A model generated the notes under the pieces. The model was not told the DNA's origin. It did not search any database and saw nothing but the letters and a program-made list of their open reading frames with translations. A program made the translations under genes and the position numbers. 64,000 bases of DNA from positions 1-64,000 of the forward strand of contig JBDTMZ010000004.1 of assembly GCA_039934035.1 (NCBI GenBank), in the 5' to 3' direction. The stretch comes from Solibacter sp039934035. Its GTDB lineage: Bacteria > Acidobacteriota > Terriglobia > Bryobacterales > Bryobacteraceae. Shown here piece by piece: positions 34,288 to 43,254 of the stretch (positions are counted from its first letter, which is position 1; the number at the start of each line of letters is the position of its first letter).

Positions 34288-34935
34288 CTATTCGCCCTTG
34301 ATCCTCGCCATTTCGACCACGGTGCGGTTGCCTAAATCGTCGGGCAGGCCGTAGCGCTCGATGACGCGCACCCGAATCTGGCGTTTATTCGTCTCTGGCG
34401 CCGCTTCCTCAATTTCCGCGGCGACGTCCGGACCCTTGTAGAACACGATGCGGGCTCCCCCCTTCAGCGCGTTCGCAAACAGCGGAACGCCGCGCAGCAA
34501 GGGCGCCACGGCACGAGACACCACCATATCCACACGATGCTTCGCCAACCAGTCCTCGGCCCGCACCGGGTGTACTTCCACATTCTCCAACTCCAGCCTG
34601 CGTACCACCGATTCCAGAAATCTGGCCTTCTTCTGCGTTGATTCCAGCAGAAAAAAGCGCGTCTCCGGCAGCACGAACGAGAGCGGAAGTCCGGGGAAGC
34701 CGGGCCCCGAGCCGGCGTCGGCAATACGCCCGGCGCCCTTGAAGAGCCGCCAGGGCATCACGGAATCCACCACGTGCTTGATGGCCGCGTCGTGCGGGCT
34801 CACGATGCGGGTGAGATTGAATTGTTGGTTGATCTCCTCAATGAGATCGAGGTGGCGCGCCGCTTTCACGATGACATCGTCGCGGTGCGGCAGGTCGGCG
34901 GGTAGGAACTCGCGCAATTCGTCGGCAAAAGTCAC
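34288..34935 (-). CDS. rsmG: 16S rRNA (guanine527-N7)-methyltransferase RsmG
   Basis: RsmG (GidB) methylates N7 of G527 in 16S rRNA; loss gives low-level streptomycin resistance in other bacteria. The 215-residue length fits. The SAM site is DAGSGPGFPGLPLSFVLPE, followed by FFLLESTQKKARFLESVVRR and VSRAVAPL, all family signatures. It lies alone on the minus strand, 58 bp from the divergent topoisomerase-RecQ gene, not with mnmG/parAB as in many genomes. Confidence 0.95.
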   Translation of the reverse strand: MTFADELREFLPADLPHRDDVIVKAARHLDLIEEINQQFNLTRIVSPHDAAIKHVVDSVMPWRLFKGAGRIADAGSGPGFPGLPLSFVLPETRFFLLESTQKKARFLESVVRRLELENVEVHPVRAEDWLAKHRVDMVVSRAVAPLLRGVPLFANALKGGARIVFYKGPDVAAEIEEAAPETNKRQIRVRVIERYGLPDDLGNRTVVEMARIKGE

Positions 34936-34993
34936 GTACTTTTCATCATCGCAGACTTACCAGGCACATACCTCCTAAACTGAAAGAGTACCC

Positions 34994-37900
34994 ATGGCAC
35001 CCGAACCGAGCGGTAGTGTGGCAGTGCTGGCCGAGAAGCCTTCGGTCGCGCGCGACGTTGCTCGCGTGCTGGGGGCGAACAGCAAGGGCCAGGGGTACCT
35101 CTACGGCAATGGTTACGTCGTGACCTGGGCCGTCGGGCATCTGGCGGCGCTGGCGCAGCCACACGAAATCCAGGCCGCGTGGAAAAGTTGGCGGCGCGAT
35201 CTGCTGCCGATGCTGCCGCAAGAGTGGCCGCTGGTGGTCTACGAGAAGACTAAGGATCAATTCGACGTCGTCAAGCAAATCCTCAATTCGCCCAAGGTCG
35301 GGAGTATCGTGTGCGCCACCGACGCGGGCCGCGAAGGCGAACTGATTTTCCGCTATATCTACGAGGCGGCGCAGTGCCGCAAACCAGTCAGCCGCCTGTG
35401 GATCTCCTCCCTGACGCCGGAAGCGATTCGCCGCGGCTTCGACACCCTGCGCCCGGCCAGCGAATACGATGGCCTGGCGGATGCGGCGCGCGGACGCAGC
35501 CGTGCGGACTGGCTGGTCGGCATGAATCTGTCGCGCGCCTACGCGCTGGCCTATGACGAGGAGCTGTCGGTCGGACGGGTGCAGACGCCTACGCTGGCCA
35601 TGCTGGTGGAACGCGAACTGGCGGTCCGGCGCTTCGTGCCGGAGGACTATCTCGAAGTGATGGCCACCTTTCGCCCCAAGGCCGATCCGCAATCGCAGTC
35701 GTACCAGGGCACCTGGTTCCGTGAACGCGGCCCGGCGGTGGCGGGCGAAGACAAGGAATCGCTGCAGCAGGCGATGCGGCTGCCGCCGGACGGCGCGGAG
35801 GCGAAGCAGATTGCCGGGCGCGCGCGCACCGGGCAGGCGGCCATTGAATCCATCGAAGCGCAGACCCAGCGCATGCCTCCCCCGGGACTCTACGACCTCA
35901 CGGAACTGCAGCGGCACGGCAACCGCCTGTTTGGCTTCAGCGCGCAGAAGACGCTGGACATCGCGCAGGCATTGTATGAAAAGCACAAGCTGATCAGCTA
36001 TCCGCGCACCGACAGCAGGCACTTGTCGCAGGACGTCGCGCGAACGCTCCCGCGGGTGACGGCGGCGATTGGGGGTCCGTATCGGGAGCTGCTGGCGCCG
36101 GGCACGGGCGAGCGCCCACTGGGGCGCCGTTACGTCGATGACGGCAAGGTCACCGACCACCACGCGATCATTCCGACTACCACGGTAGCGGGTTCGGGAC
36201 TCATGCCCGACGAGCGCAAGATCTACGATTTGATCTGCCGGCGCCTCCTCGCGGCGTGGCACGAGGATCACATCTGGAACGTGACCACCGTAATCACGGC
36301 GATTCGCAACGGCGAAATCGTGGACCGCTATCACACCTCGGGCAGCGCGGTGATGCAGGTGGGGTGGAAGGTGCTCGATCTCGCGCCCGCCAAAGGGAAG
36401 AAGGCGGACGATGCCAAAGAGCAGGTGCTGCCGCCGGGACTCGCGCGCGGGCAGGAGCAGGACGTGCTCGATGTCGAGACCCTGAAGAAAAAGACCCGCG
36501 CGCCGAAGCGGCTCACCGAGGCCACGCTGCTGACGGCGATGGAAACGGCGGGCAAGACGCTCGATGAGAAGGAACTTTCCGACGCCATGAAAGAGACGGG
36601 GCTGGGCACCCCCGCCACGCGCGCCGCGATCATCGAGGTGCTAATCAAGCGCGAGTACATTGTGCGCAACGGGAAGAGCCTGGAGGCGACGGACAAGGGA
36701 ATCCGGCTGATCGAAGTGGTGCACCCCGAGGTGAAGAGTCCGGCGATGACCGGGCAGTGGGAGGCGTACCTGCACCGGATTCAACGCGGGTCGGCGCAGT
36801 TGGGCCCATTTATGAAGGGCATCGAAGACTACGTGCGCGAGGTGGTCGGGAAGGTGGGGCAAGTGCCGGCGCCGCCGCGGGGTGCGCGCGCGGGCAGCAA
36901 CGGCACGCCGCGACCGGCCAGCGCACCGTCGGGTAACGTCGGCGCTGGTGCGCCTCAAGGGGATCGCGACCGCCCCTCTCCGCCCGCCGGCAGCAACGGC
37001 ATTCCGGCAGCGCCCCACGGCGGCACTCCGCAAGGTAACGTCAGCGTCCCTGCGCCGCAATGGGATCACGAGCGCACCTCTCCCCCCGCCGGCACGCGCG
37101 CACTCGGATCGACCGATCCCAGCGGATGGCGGGATGCGGCCAGTGCACCACCGCGTGAGGCAGCCAAGCCGCGGTCACTCGTGCCGTCGAGCAACACGGC
37201 CACGGCACAGTTGCCGCTGCGGGCGGCAGTTGCGCAAGCGCCCCCCTACACTGGGGGGCCGCTGACGGAGCTTCTGCAGCAGGCCTTCGGATTCCCCTCT
37301 TTCCGCCCCAGCCAGGAAGCGGTCTGCCAGGCAGTGATTGAGGGCCGCGATGTGCTGCTGGTGATGCCGACCGGGGCAGGGAAGTCGCTGTGCTATCAGT
37401 TGCCGGGCGTGGCGCGCGGCGGCACCACGCTGGTGATCAGTCCGCTGATCGCGCTGATGGAAGATCAGGTCGCCAAACTGAAGGAGCGCGGCCTGCGGGT
37501 GGCGCGCATACACTCCGGCCGCGACCGCGCGGCGTCGCGCCAGGCGTGCATCGACTACCTGAATGGCGCACTGCAATTCCTCTTCATCGCCCCGGAGCGC
37601 CTGCGCGTGCCGGGCTTCCCGGAGATGCTGGCGAAACGCAAGCCCTCGCTGATCGCCATCGATGAGGCGCACTGCATCTCGCAATGGGGGCACGATTTCC
37701 GCCCCGACTATCGCATGCTCGGGCAGCATCTGCCGACGCTGCGGCCCGCGCCCGTAATTGCGCTGACGGCCACGGCGACGCCGGTGGTGCAAAACGATAT
37801 CGCGGCGCAACTGGCATTAGGGCAGCCGTCGCGCTTCATTCAGGGCTTCCGGCGCGACAATCTCGCCGTGGAGGTGGTGGAAGTGGCACCGTCGCAGCGC

Positions 37901-39319
37901 CCGGATTTGACTCTGGAACTGCTCGACGACGACGAACGCCGTCCGGCCATCGTCTACACGCCAACGCGCGCGCAGGCGGAAAGCGTGGCCTACCAGTTGG
38001 CCCAGCACTTTCCCTGTCAGGCCTATCACGCGGGGCTGGATGCCGAGCGTCGCAAACGCGTCCAGTCGGATTTTCTTGCCGGCCGCATCGAGGTGATGGT
38101 GGCGACCATCGCCTTCGGCATGGGTATCGATAAGCCCGACGTGCGCACCGTCATTCACACCGCGCTGCCGGGGAGTTTGGAAGCCTACTACCAGGAAATC
38201 GGGCGGGCCGGACGCGACGGCAAACCGAGCCGGACGGTTTTAATGCACTCGTATGCCGACCGCCGCACCCACGATTTCTTCTTCGATCGCGATTATCCGG
38301 ACGTCCAGGTGCTCGACCGAATTTTCGGCAAGCTGGGCGCGGAGCCAGTGGAGAAATCGGTGGTGCAGAGGCTGCTCCGCATGCCCGAGGAGGAGTTCGA
38401 TAAAGCGCTCGAGAAGCTGTGGATACACGGCGGCGCGCTGGTGGATTTCGCGGACAACGTGACGCGCGGGCACGAGCACTGGCGCGATGCCTATGTCGCG
38501 CAGGGCGAGCAGAAGAAGCAGCAGCTCGACCTGATGCTGCGCTACGCGGAGACCAACGAATGCCGTATGTCCTCCCTGGTGCGCCATTTCGGAGATCTGG
38601 CGGATTCGCAAAAGGCGTGCGGGATGTGCGATTTCTGCGCGCCCGACAAATGCTGCGGGCAGCGTTTCCGCCCGGCCAGTTCGTTCGAACGCTCACTGGC
38701 GCTGAAGACGGTAGAGGCGCTGCGCACTGGCGCGGGACGCTCGACCGGGAAACTGCATGCCGAGGTGTGCCCGTCCGCGGAGATGTCGCGCGACGAGTTC
38801 GAGGAATTGCTGGGCGCGATGGCGCGCGCCAACTTCGTGCGGCTGACCAACACAGTCTTCGAGAAGGACGGGAAGACCATTCCCTTCGTCAAAGCGGCAC
38901 TGACGCGCGACGGAGAGGCGCTGGAAGAGATCGCGGCCGGCGATCTGCAGATCAAGGAAACCTCGCTGGCCGAAGGCAAGCGCAAGAGCAGGAAGAAGGC
39001 GCCCAAGGCGGCGAAGAAGAAGGCGAAGAAACTGCTTCCCGCGCCAATTCTGCCGCCCAAACCGCCGCGCAAGGATGACCGGCCGAAGCAGGCGGCCGAT
39101 TCGCACGTGGAGGGTGCGCTCCGCAAGTGGCGTATGTCGGAAGCGCAGCGGCGCGGAGTCCCGGCATTCCGCATTTTCAGCGATCAGGCGCTGAAGGCGA
39201 TTGCGGAAAAACGTCCGGCCACGGCGGCGGAGTTATTGGCGATTCCCGGCCTGGGAATCGCCACGGTGGAAAAGTTCGGGGCACAGATCTACCGGATTTT
39301 GCACGAGCACCCGGAGTAG
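34994..39319 (+). CDS. Topoisomerase III-RecQ helicase fusion protein
   Basis: A single 1,441-residue frame. Residues 1-620 are a type IA topoisomerase of the TopB class: Toprim domain (VAVLAEKPSVARDVARVLG, CATDAGREGELIFRYI), active-site Y336 in ISYPRTDSRHLS, and GRVQTPTLAMLVERE. Residues 630-755 are a Pro/Gly/Ser linker with a tandem repeat. Residues 756 on are a RecQ helicase: Walker A PTGAGKS (K797), DEAH at 890-893, TATATP, arginine finger region QEIGRAGRDG, the zinc cluster C1190, C1209, C1212, C1215, winged helix, a Lys-rich spacer, and an HRDC domain at the end (RIFSDQALKAIAEKRPATAA, then IPGLG). RecQ and Topo III act together to undo double Holliday junctions and converging forks; here they are covalently joined. 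No internal stop or frameshift is seen. Confidence 0.93.
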   Translation: MAPEPSGSVAVLAEKPSVARDVARVLGANSKGQGYLYGNGYVVTWAVGHLAALAQPHEIQAAWKSWRRDLLPMLPQEWPLVVYEKTKDQFDVVKQILNSPKVGSIVCATDAGREGELIFRYIYEAAQCRKPVSRLWISSLTPEAIRRGFDTLRPASEYDGLADAARGRSRADWLVGMNLSRAYALAYDEELSVGRVQTPTLAMLVERELAVRRFVPEDYLEVMATFRPKADPQSQSYQGTWFRERGPAVAGEDKESLQQAMRLPPDGAEAKQIAGRARTGQAAIESIEAQTQRMPPPGLYDLTELQRHGNRLFGFSAQKTLDIAQALYEKHKLISYPRTDSRHLSQDVARTLPRVTAAIGGPYRELLAPGTGERPLGRRYVDDGKVTDHHAIIPTTTVAGSGLMPDERKIYDLICRRLLAAWHEDHIWNVTTVITAIRNGEIVDRYHTSGSAVMQVGWKVLDLAPAKGKKADDAKEQVLPPGLARGQEQDVLDVETLKKKTRAPKRLTEATLLTAMETAGKTLDEKELSDAMKETGLGTPATRAAIIEVLIKREYIVRNGKSLEATDKGIRLIEVVHPEVKSPAMTGQWEAYLHRIQRGSAQLGPFMKGIEDYVREVVGKVGQVPAPPRGARAGSNGTPRPASAPSGNVGAGAPQGDRDRPSPPAGSNGIPAAPHGGTPQGNVSVPAPQWDHERTSPPAGTRALGSTDPSGWRDAASAPPREAAKPRSLVPSSNTATAQLPLRAAVAQAPPYTGGPLTELLQQAFGFPSFRPSQEAVCQAVIEGRDVLLVMPTGAGKSLCYQLPGVARGGTTLVISPLIALMEDQVAKLKERGLRVARIHSGRDRAASRQACIDYLNGALQFLFIAPERLRVPGFPEMLAKRKPSLIAIDEAHCISQWGHDFRPDYRMLGQHLPTLRPAPVIALTATATPVVQNDIAAQLALGQPSRFIQGFRRDNLAVEVVEVAPSQRPDLTLELLDDDERRPAIVYTPTRAQAESVAYQLAQHFPCQAYHAGLDAERRKRVQSDFLAGRIEVMVATIAFGMGIDKPDVRTVIHTALPGSLEAYYQEIGRAGRDGKPSRTVLMHSYADRRTHDFFFDRDYPDVQVLDRIFGKLGAEPVEKSVVQRLLRMPEEEFDKALEKLWIHGGALVDFADNVTRGHEHWRDAYVAQGEQKKQQLDLMLRYAETNECRMSSLVRHFGDLADSQKACGMCDFCAPDKCCGQRFRPASSFERSLALKTVEALRTGAGRSTGKLHAEVCPSAEMSRDEFEELLGAMARANFVRLTNTVFEKDGKTIPFVKAALTRDGEALEEIAAGDLQIKETSLAEGKRKSRKKAPKAAKKKAKKLLPAPILPPKPPRKDDRPKQAADSHVEGALRKWRMSEAQRRGVPAFRIFSDQALKAIAEKRPATAAELLAIPGLGIATVEKFGAQIYRILHEHPE

Positions 39320-39321
39320 CG

Positions 39322-39383
39322 TTGGTGGAACAGGCCATCGTTTTCCCTGGCCTGTTCGTGCTTCGAAGCGGTGCGGACGGACT
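39322..39383 (+). repeat. Family 1 REP-like element, copy C1 (second half shortened)
   Basis: TTGGTGGAACAGGCCATCG, loop, TGGCCTGTTC, GCTTCGAAGC and GTGCGGACGGAC match copy D, after which the match stops. It begins 3 bp after the fusion-gene stop, in a convergent gap. Confidence 0.65.
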
Positions 39384-39415
39384 GACGGCCGCACGCCTCT
39401 GGCTGTTGCAACACG

Positions 39416-39470
39416 GTTGGTGGAACAGTGGTGGAACAGGCCATCGTCTTCCGTGGCCTGTTCGCGCTTC
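39416..39470 (+). repeat. Family 1 REP-like element, copy C2
   Basis: A GGTTGGTGGAACAG start is interrupted by a fresh GTGGTGGAACAGGCCATCG, which continues through TGGCCTGTTCGCGCTTC. So a short duplicated start precedes a first-half unit. It is in tandem with C1 in the gap between convergent genes. Confidence 0.6.
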
Positions 39471-39497
39471 TTTGCGATGCCCTATGCCACGAATCGC

Positions 39498-40283
39498 TTA
39501 TACGGACGTACCCACAACTCCGGCCAGCGGACTGCTTGCCGAGGCATACAGACGGCGGGGCATGCGGCCCGATTCGTAAGCCAGGCGGCCGGCTTCCACG
39601 CCGAGTTTCATAGCGCGGGCCATCTTCACGGAATCTTCGGCGGCGGCGATTGCGGTATTCATCAGCACCCCGTCGGCGCCCAGTTCCATGGCGACGGCCG
39701 CATCGCTCGCCGTGCCTACCCCGGCGTCGACAATCATTGGAACTTCGGTGATCATCTCGCGGAAGATGCGGAGGTTGGTCGGGTTCTGAATGCCGAGTCC
39801 GCTGCCGATGGGCGCGGCCAGAGGCATGACAGCGGCAGCGCCGGCGTCGATCAGGCGCTTGGCGTTCACAATGTCGTCATTGGTATATGGCAGGACGATG
39901 AAGCCTTCCTTCACCAGAATCCGGGTGGCTTCCAGCAGTCCCGCGTTGTCGGGGAACAGAGTCTTCTCGTCGCCGATGACTTCGAGTTTTACCCAGTTGG
40001 AAAGGCCGACTTCCCGGCCCAGCATGGCGGTGCGGACCGCATCGTCCGCGGTATAGCAAGCGGCGGTATTGGGCAGGATGAAGATTTTGGTGCGATCGAT
40101 GTAGTCGATCAGGGATTCCTTGGTCCGGTCGGTCAGGTTGACACGGCGTACGGCAACGGTCACCATGTCGGCGCCGCTTGCCTCGTGACAGCGCATCATC
40201 TCCTGAAAACTACGGTACTTCCCGGTTCCCACGATCAGGCGCGAAGAAAATTCGCGGCCTGCAATGGTCAATTTGTCGGACAT
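39498..40283 (-). CDS. thiG: Thiazole synthase ThiG
   Basis: ThiG condenses 1-deoxyxylulose 5-phosphate, dehydroglycine and ThiS-thiocarboxylate into the thiazole phosphate of thiamine. The 261-residue protein has the Schiff-base lysine K99 in NWVKLEVIGDEKTLFPD, and phosphate-binding loops MPLAAPIGSGLGIQNP, DAGVGTASDAAVAMELGADG and LMNTAIAAAEDSVKMA. The start is supported by TAGGAG on the minus strand. No other thi gene is adjacent; thiS is 21 kb away at 61486. No TPP riboswitch motif was seen upstream. Confidence 0.96.
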   Translation of the reverse strand: MSDKLTIAGREFSSRLIVGTGKYRSFQEMMRCHEASGADMVTVAVRRVNLTDRTKESLIDYIDRTKIFILPNTAACYTADDAVRTAMLGREVGLSNWVKLEVIGDEKTLFPDNAGLLEATRILVKEGFIVLPYTNDDIVNAKRLIDAGAAAVMPLAAPIGSGLGIQNPTNLRIFREMITEVPMIVDAGVGTASDAAVAMELGADGVLMNTAIAAAEDSVKMARAMKLGVEAGRLAYESGRMPRRLYASASSPLAGVVGTSV

Positions 40284-40400
40284 GCTCCTATTGTAACGGC
40301 TGGCGCTTTTCGATGGGTCTGGCGCGCCTTCGCCGCGGGCGGAGCGCGGCCAGAGTAAGTGGGAAGTAAGTTCCCTGTATCGGAGAGTACGCTTACGCGG

Positions 40401-41636
40401 TCACTTATCCCAAGGGATGGAATGATCGCCGGTCACGGCGCGGGTTTCGGCCGGCGAGTCGGTGCGGAAGAGCGACCACGGCCCGGGAATCCACGGGTAG
40501 CGTTCAATCACCCGCTCATCCACCGTGACCCCGAGTCCGGGCGTGCGAGGCACGATCAGGTCGCCTCGTTCGATGGACAGCGGCTCGGTAAGAATTTCGT
40601 CCGCCAGCGGGAACGGGTACATCCCGGCGCGACCCGGGCTGGAGTAACAGGGATACTCCAGCCACTCCACCACCAGTTGCGGCCAGCAGACGCCAAGGTG
40701 GGCGGCGGCCACAACCTCCAACGCGGTGCCCCAACTGTGAAAGGCGAAACGCATGCCCTGGCGGGCGATTTCGGTAAACAGGCGGCGTCCGAGCGAGTAC
40801 CCTCCCTGGCAGCAAACGTCCATTTGCACGTAATCGACGGCCTGCGTGAGGATCAAGTCCAGGTAGCCTTCTTCGGTGGGTTCGTGCTCGCCGGTGGCCA
40901 GCGGGACAAGGTCCTTCTCTTTGAGCGCGAGATACGCCTCGTGATCGGCGGGCGGCAGCGGCTCCTCCAGCCACGCGATATTGTGGGCGGCCATATCGCC
41001 GGCGAGTTGTTCGACGGTGTCCCGCGAGTAGCTTTGATCGCCCATGCGCCACCATGTGTGCGCGTCCACCATCAGGTCGAAATCGGGGCCGACGGCCCGG
41101 CGCATCAGGCGCACCGTTTCCAGGTCCTGCTCGGGACCGCCCGCGGGGCGCATTTTATAAGCCCGGAAGCCGAGTGCGGCCACGGCGGCGGCCTCGGCGG
41201 CGTAGCCTTCGGACGACATGTACATGCCTGCGCTGCCGTACAGCCGGATATTGTCGCGCACGCGACCCCCCACCAGTTCGGAGACGGGTACGCCCTTGGC
41301 CTTGCCAGTGAGATCGTAGAGTGCGATCTCGACGCTGCAATAGACCTTGGCAATTTCCGGATCGGTTCCGGGGCCCTGTAGAAACTGGACGCGCAGCGCG
41401 TCTGGGTCGGCCAGTACGCGGCCTTCGAGAAACGGAGCGACGGTCTCAGTGATGATGCGCTGCACCGCTTCACTGCCCGGTCCGGGCGCGTAGCCGATGA
41501 GGCCGTTGGCGGTTTCCACCCGGATGAACAGGGCGTCGCGCTTGAGGAGGGTGCGCTCGCCGCCGTGGAAGGGTAGCCGCACCGGCTCCGGAAAGGGGTA
41601 TGAAAGTAGGAAACTGCGAACGCTCGTGATTTTCAT
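40401..41636 (-). CDS. Enolase-superfamily (mandelate racemase/muconate lactonizing) enzyme
   Basis: A 411-residue enzyme. The catalytic set is visible: K161-x-R163 in AYKMRPAGG, metal ligands D191 (VDAHTWW), E224/E225 (LEEPLPP) and E250 (GEHEPTEEGY), and H300 in FAFHSWGT. The K-x-R pair instead of K-x-K and the GEHEPTEEGY loop point to an acid-sugar dehydratase or related activity rather than muconate cycloisomerase, but the substrate is not predictable. ATG 41636 (KITSVRSFLLSYPFPEPVR) is preferred over an upstream in-frame ATG at 41675. It is alone on its strand between thiG and the coiled-coil gene. Confidence 0.87.
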   Translation of the reverse strand: MKITSVRSFLLSYPFPEPVRLPFHGGERTLLKRDALFIRVETANGLIGYAPGPGSEAVQRIITETVAPFLEGRVLADPDALRVQFLQGPGTDPEIAKVYCSVEIALYDLTGKAKGVPVSELVGGRVRDNIRLYGSAGMYMSSEGYAAEAAAVAALGFRAYKMRPAGGPEQDLETVRLMRRAVGPDFDLMVDAHTWWRMGDQSYSRDTVEQLAGDMAAHNIAWLEEPLPPADHEAYLALKEKDLVPLATGEHEPTEEGYLDLILTQAVDYVQMDVCCQGGYSLGRRLFTEIARQGMRFAFHSWGTALEVVAAAHLGVCWPQLVVEWLEYPCYSSPGRAGMYPFPLADEILTEPLSIERGDLIVPRTPGLGVTVDERVIERYPWIPGPWSLFRTDSPAETRAVTGDHSIPWDK

Positions 41637-41678
41637 GGGCGCGGAATCAGGATAACACGCGCCTCGGGCCCGCAATTC

Positions 41679-42611
41679 CTAAAGGTAATGCATCAACAGC
41701 AGGCTGCCGGTGGCGGCGACGAAAGACGATACCACGGGCAGGCGCCAGAGCGGCCTGCGCGGGCGAGTGCGGGCGAAGGCGGGCACCTCGTCTTCCCCGG
41801 CTGCCAGCGCATCGGACGCGGCTTCGGGAGCTGGCGGCGCCGTCTGGGATGCCACTTTGAGGCAGGTTTCTCCCAGCGCGTGCACCATGTCGCGCATATT
41901 GCGATCCTGCGTCTCCATGAGATCGCGAAGCGATGTGAGTTGCTGGCCGTGCCCCGCTGCCTGCACTTCCTCGCGTACCGCCGCGCGCAGTTCCTGCTCC
42001 ATCGACTGCATGCGTGCGGTGACCGTCCGGGCGATCTGTTCGTCCATGAAGCGCGCGATAGTCTCGGCGAATTCCTTCTGCACCGTCGCCATCTGGCTGC
42101 GCAAGGTGCGCATCTCGGCTTCGATGGTCTGGCGCTGGGCGTCGACGGCGGAGGCAATCTCGCCGCGCAGTCCATCGAGGCGCGTTTCCACGCCTTCGGC
42201 GAGGGCGTGGTCCTGCTCGTCGAGCGCATCGAGTTCGGTTTGAATGCGGCTTTCCAGTTCGATCAGCCGGCGATCGATCTGGCTGCTGGTCTCCGCCACG
42301 CGGCGGTTGATGCCGGCCAGCGCGGCTTCCACCGGAAGGCTGGTCGCGGCGGTGCGCACCAGTTGAGGTGGCGCGGGCGGCGGTACGACACTGCGCTGGG
42401 GCACTTCCCGGTTCCATGGATTGGCCTGGGCGGGTTCGCTGGCGGCCAGGGGTTGGTGGGCTGCCGGACCCGGTTCGGGCGTCGCGGGCCGGTTTGCGGC
42501 GGCAAGGCGTGCCGCGCCACGCGTGAGTGTTACCCCCACACCGAACGCCAGTCCGTCCCCGAAGGCGACGGCCAGGGTTCGCCACACGGACGAATCGCGA
42601 CTGTTCTGCAT
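41679..42611 (-). CDS. Membrane-anchored long coiled-coil protein, 310 residues
   Basis: A Pro/Ala-rich N-terminal part (including a weak hydrophobic stretch GLAFGVGVTLTRGAARLAA) is followed by about 150 residues of apolipoprotein-like amphipathic helices (SQIDRRLIELESRIQTELDA, EGVETRLDGLRGEIASAVDA, SQMATVQKEFAETIARFMDE) and a C-terminal membrane helix (LPVVSSFVAATGSLLLMHYL). It would be tail-anchored or double-anchored. Function is unknown. The 153-residue protein at 19464 has a related design with its anchor at the N-terminus. It is divergent from the MgtC-like gene. Confidence 0.65.
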   Translation of the reverse strand: MQNSRDSSVWRTLAVAFGDGLAFGVGVTLTRGAARLAAANRPATPEPGPAAHQPLAASEPAQANPWNREVPQRSVVPPPAPPQLVRTAATSLPVEAALAGINRRVAETSSQIDRRLIELESRIQTELDALDEQDHALAEGVETRLDGLRGEIASAVDAQRQTIEAEMRTLRSQMATVQKEFAETIARFMDEQIARTVTARMQSMEQELRAAVREEVQAAGHGQQLTSLRDLMETQDRNMRDMVHALGETCLKVASQTAPPAPEAASDALAAGEDEVPAFARTRPRRPLWRLPVVSSFVAATGSLLLMHYL

Positions 42612-42715
42612 AATACATAATGTACCGGAAATGTTTTAGGCGCGAAAGGGTCTTCCTCAGGGGATCTCCCCTTAACCCCACGCCGGCCCGGCGGCACGGG
42701 TGGTATAACGCACTT

Positions 42716-43228
42716 ATGCATTTCGCATTCGATTGGACGCAGGGCTTGGGCGACGTCCTGAAATTGCTGATCGCTTATATGCTGGCGCTGCCGGTGGGCC
42801 TCTACCGTGAGCGCGAGGCGCACAGCGTAGGCGTACGCACGTTTCCCGTGGTCGCGATGGCGAGTTGCGCGTATGTCCTGCTCGGCTCGCCGGACGGACA
42901 CGCCAACCTGGATGCGCAATCGAGAATCATTCAGGGTGTGGTGGCGGGCATTGGATTTATTGGCGGCGGAGCGATTCTGAAATCGGACAACCGGGTGCAC
43001 GGCGTGGCGGCAGCGGCCAGCATTTGGAATTTCGGAGTGGTGGGCGCGTCCGTGGCGCAGAATCGTTTCCTGTTGGCGGCCACGCTGGCGCTGTTGAATC
43101 TGGTGACGCTGCGCGTCCTGTTGCCGGTGAAGGTGAAGTTGGACGACACGGACGGGGCGCCGGGTGGGCCGAACGCGTCAAGGCCATTGGGTCCGCAGGC
43201 ACGCCGCGAGCAGGACGACGGAGAGTAG
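42716..43228 (+). CDS. MgtC/SapB family membrane protein
   Basis: A 170-residue inner-membrane protein with four to five helices. Conserved MgtC motifs: GLYREREAHSVGVRTFPVVA, QSRIIQGVVAGIGFIGGGAI, and VHGVAAAASIWNFGVVGAS. MgtC proteins aid survival under low Mg2+ and act on membrane energetics, while other members are of unknown role. ATG 42716 gives the family start; the longer upstream frame lacks homology and includes the divergent promoter region. The tail after the last helix is short and charged, without the ACT-like domain seen in some members. Confidence 0.85.
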   Translation: MHFAFDWTQGLGDVLKLLIAYMLALPVGLYREREAHSVGVRTFPVVAMASCAYVLLGSPDGHANLDAQSRIIQGVVAGIGFIGGGAILKSDNRVHGVAAAASIWNFGVVGASVAQNRFLLAATLALLNLVTLRVLLPVKVKLDDTDGAPGGPNASRPLGPQARREQDDGE

Positions 43229-43254
43229 CGGCAGCAGCGCCGTGTGCCCGGGCA

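Noticed and set aside
40284..40400. Possible TPP riboswitch before thiG
   Set aside because: The CTGAGA and the second conserved THI-box sequence are absent.
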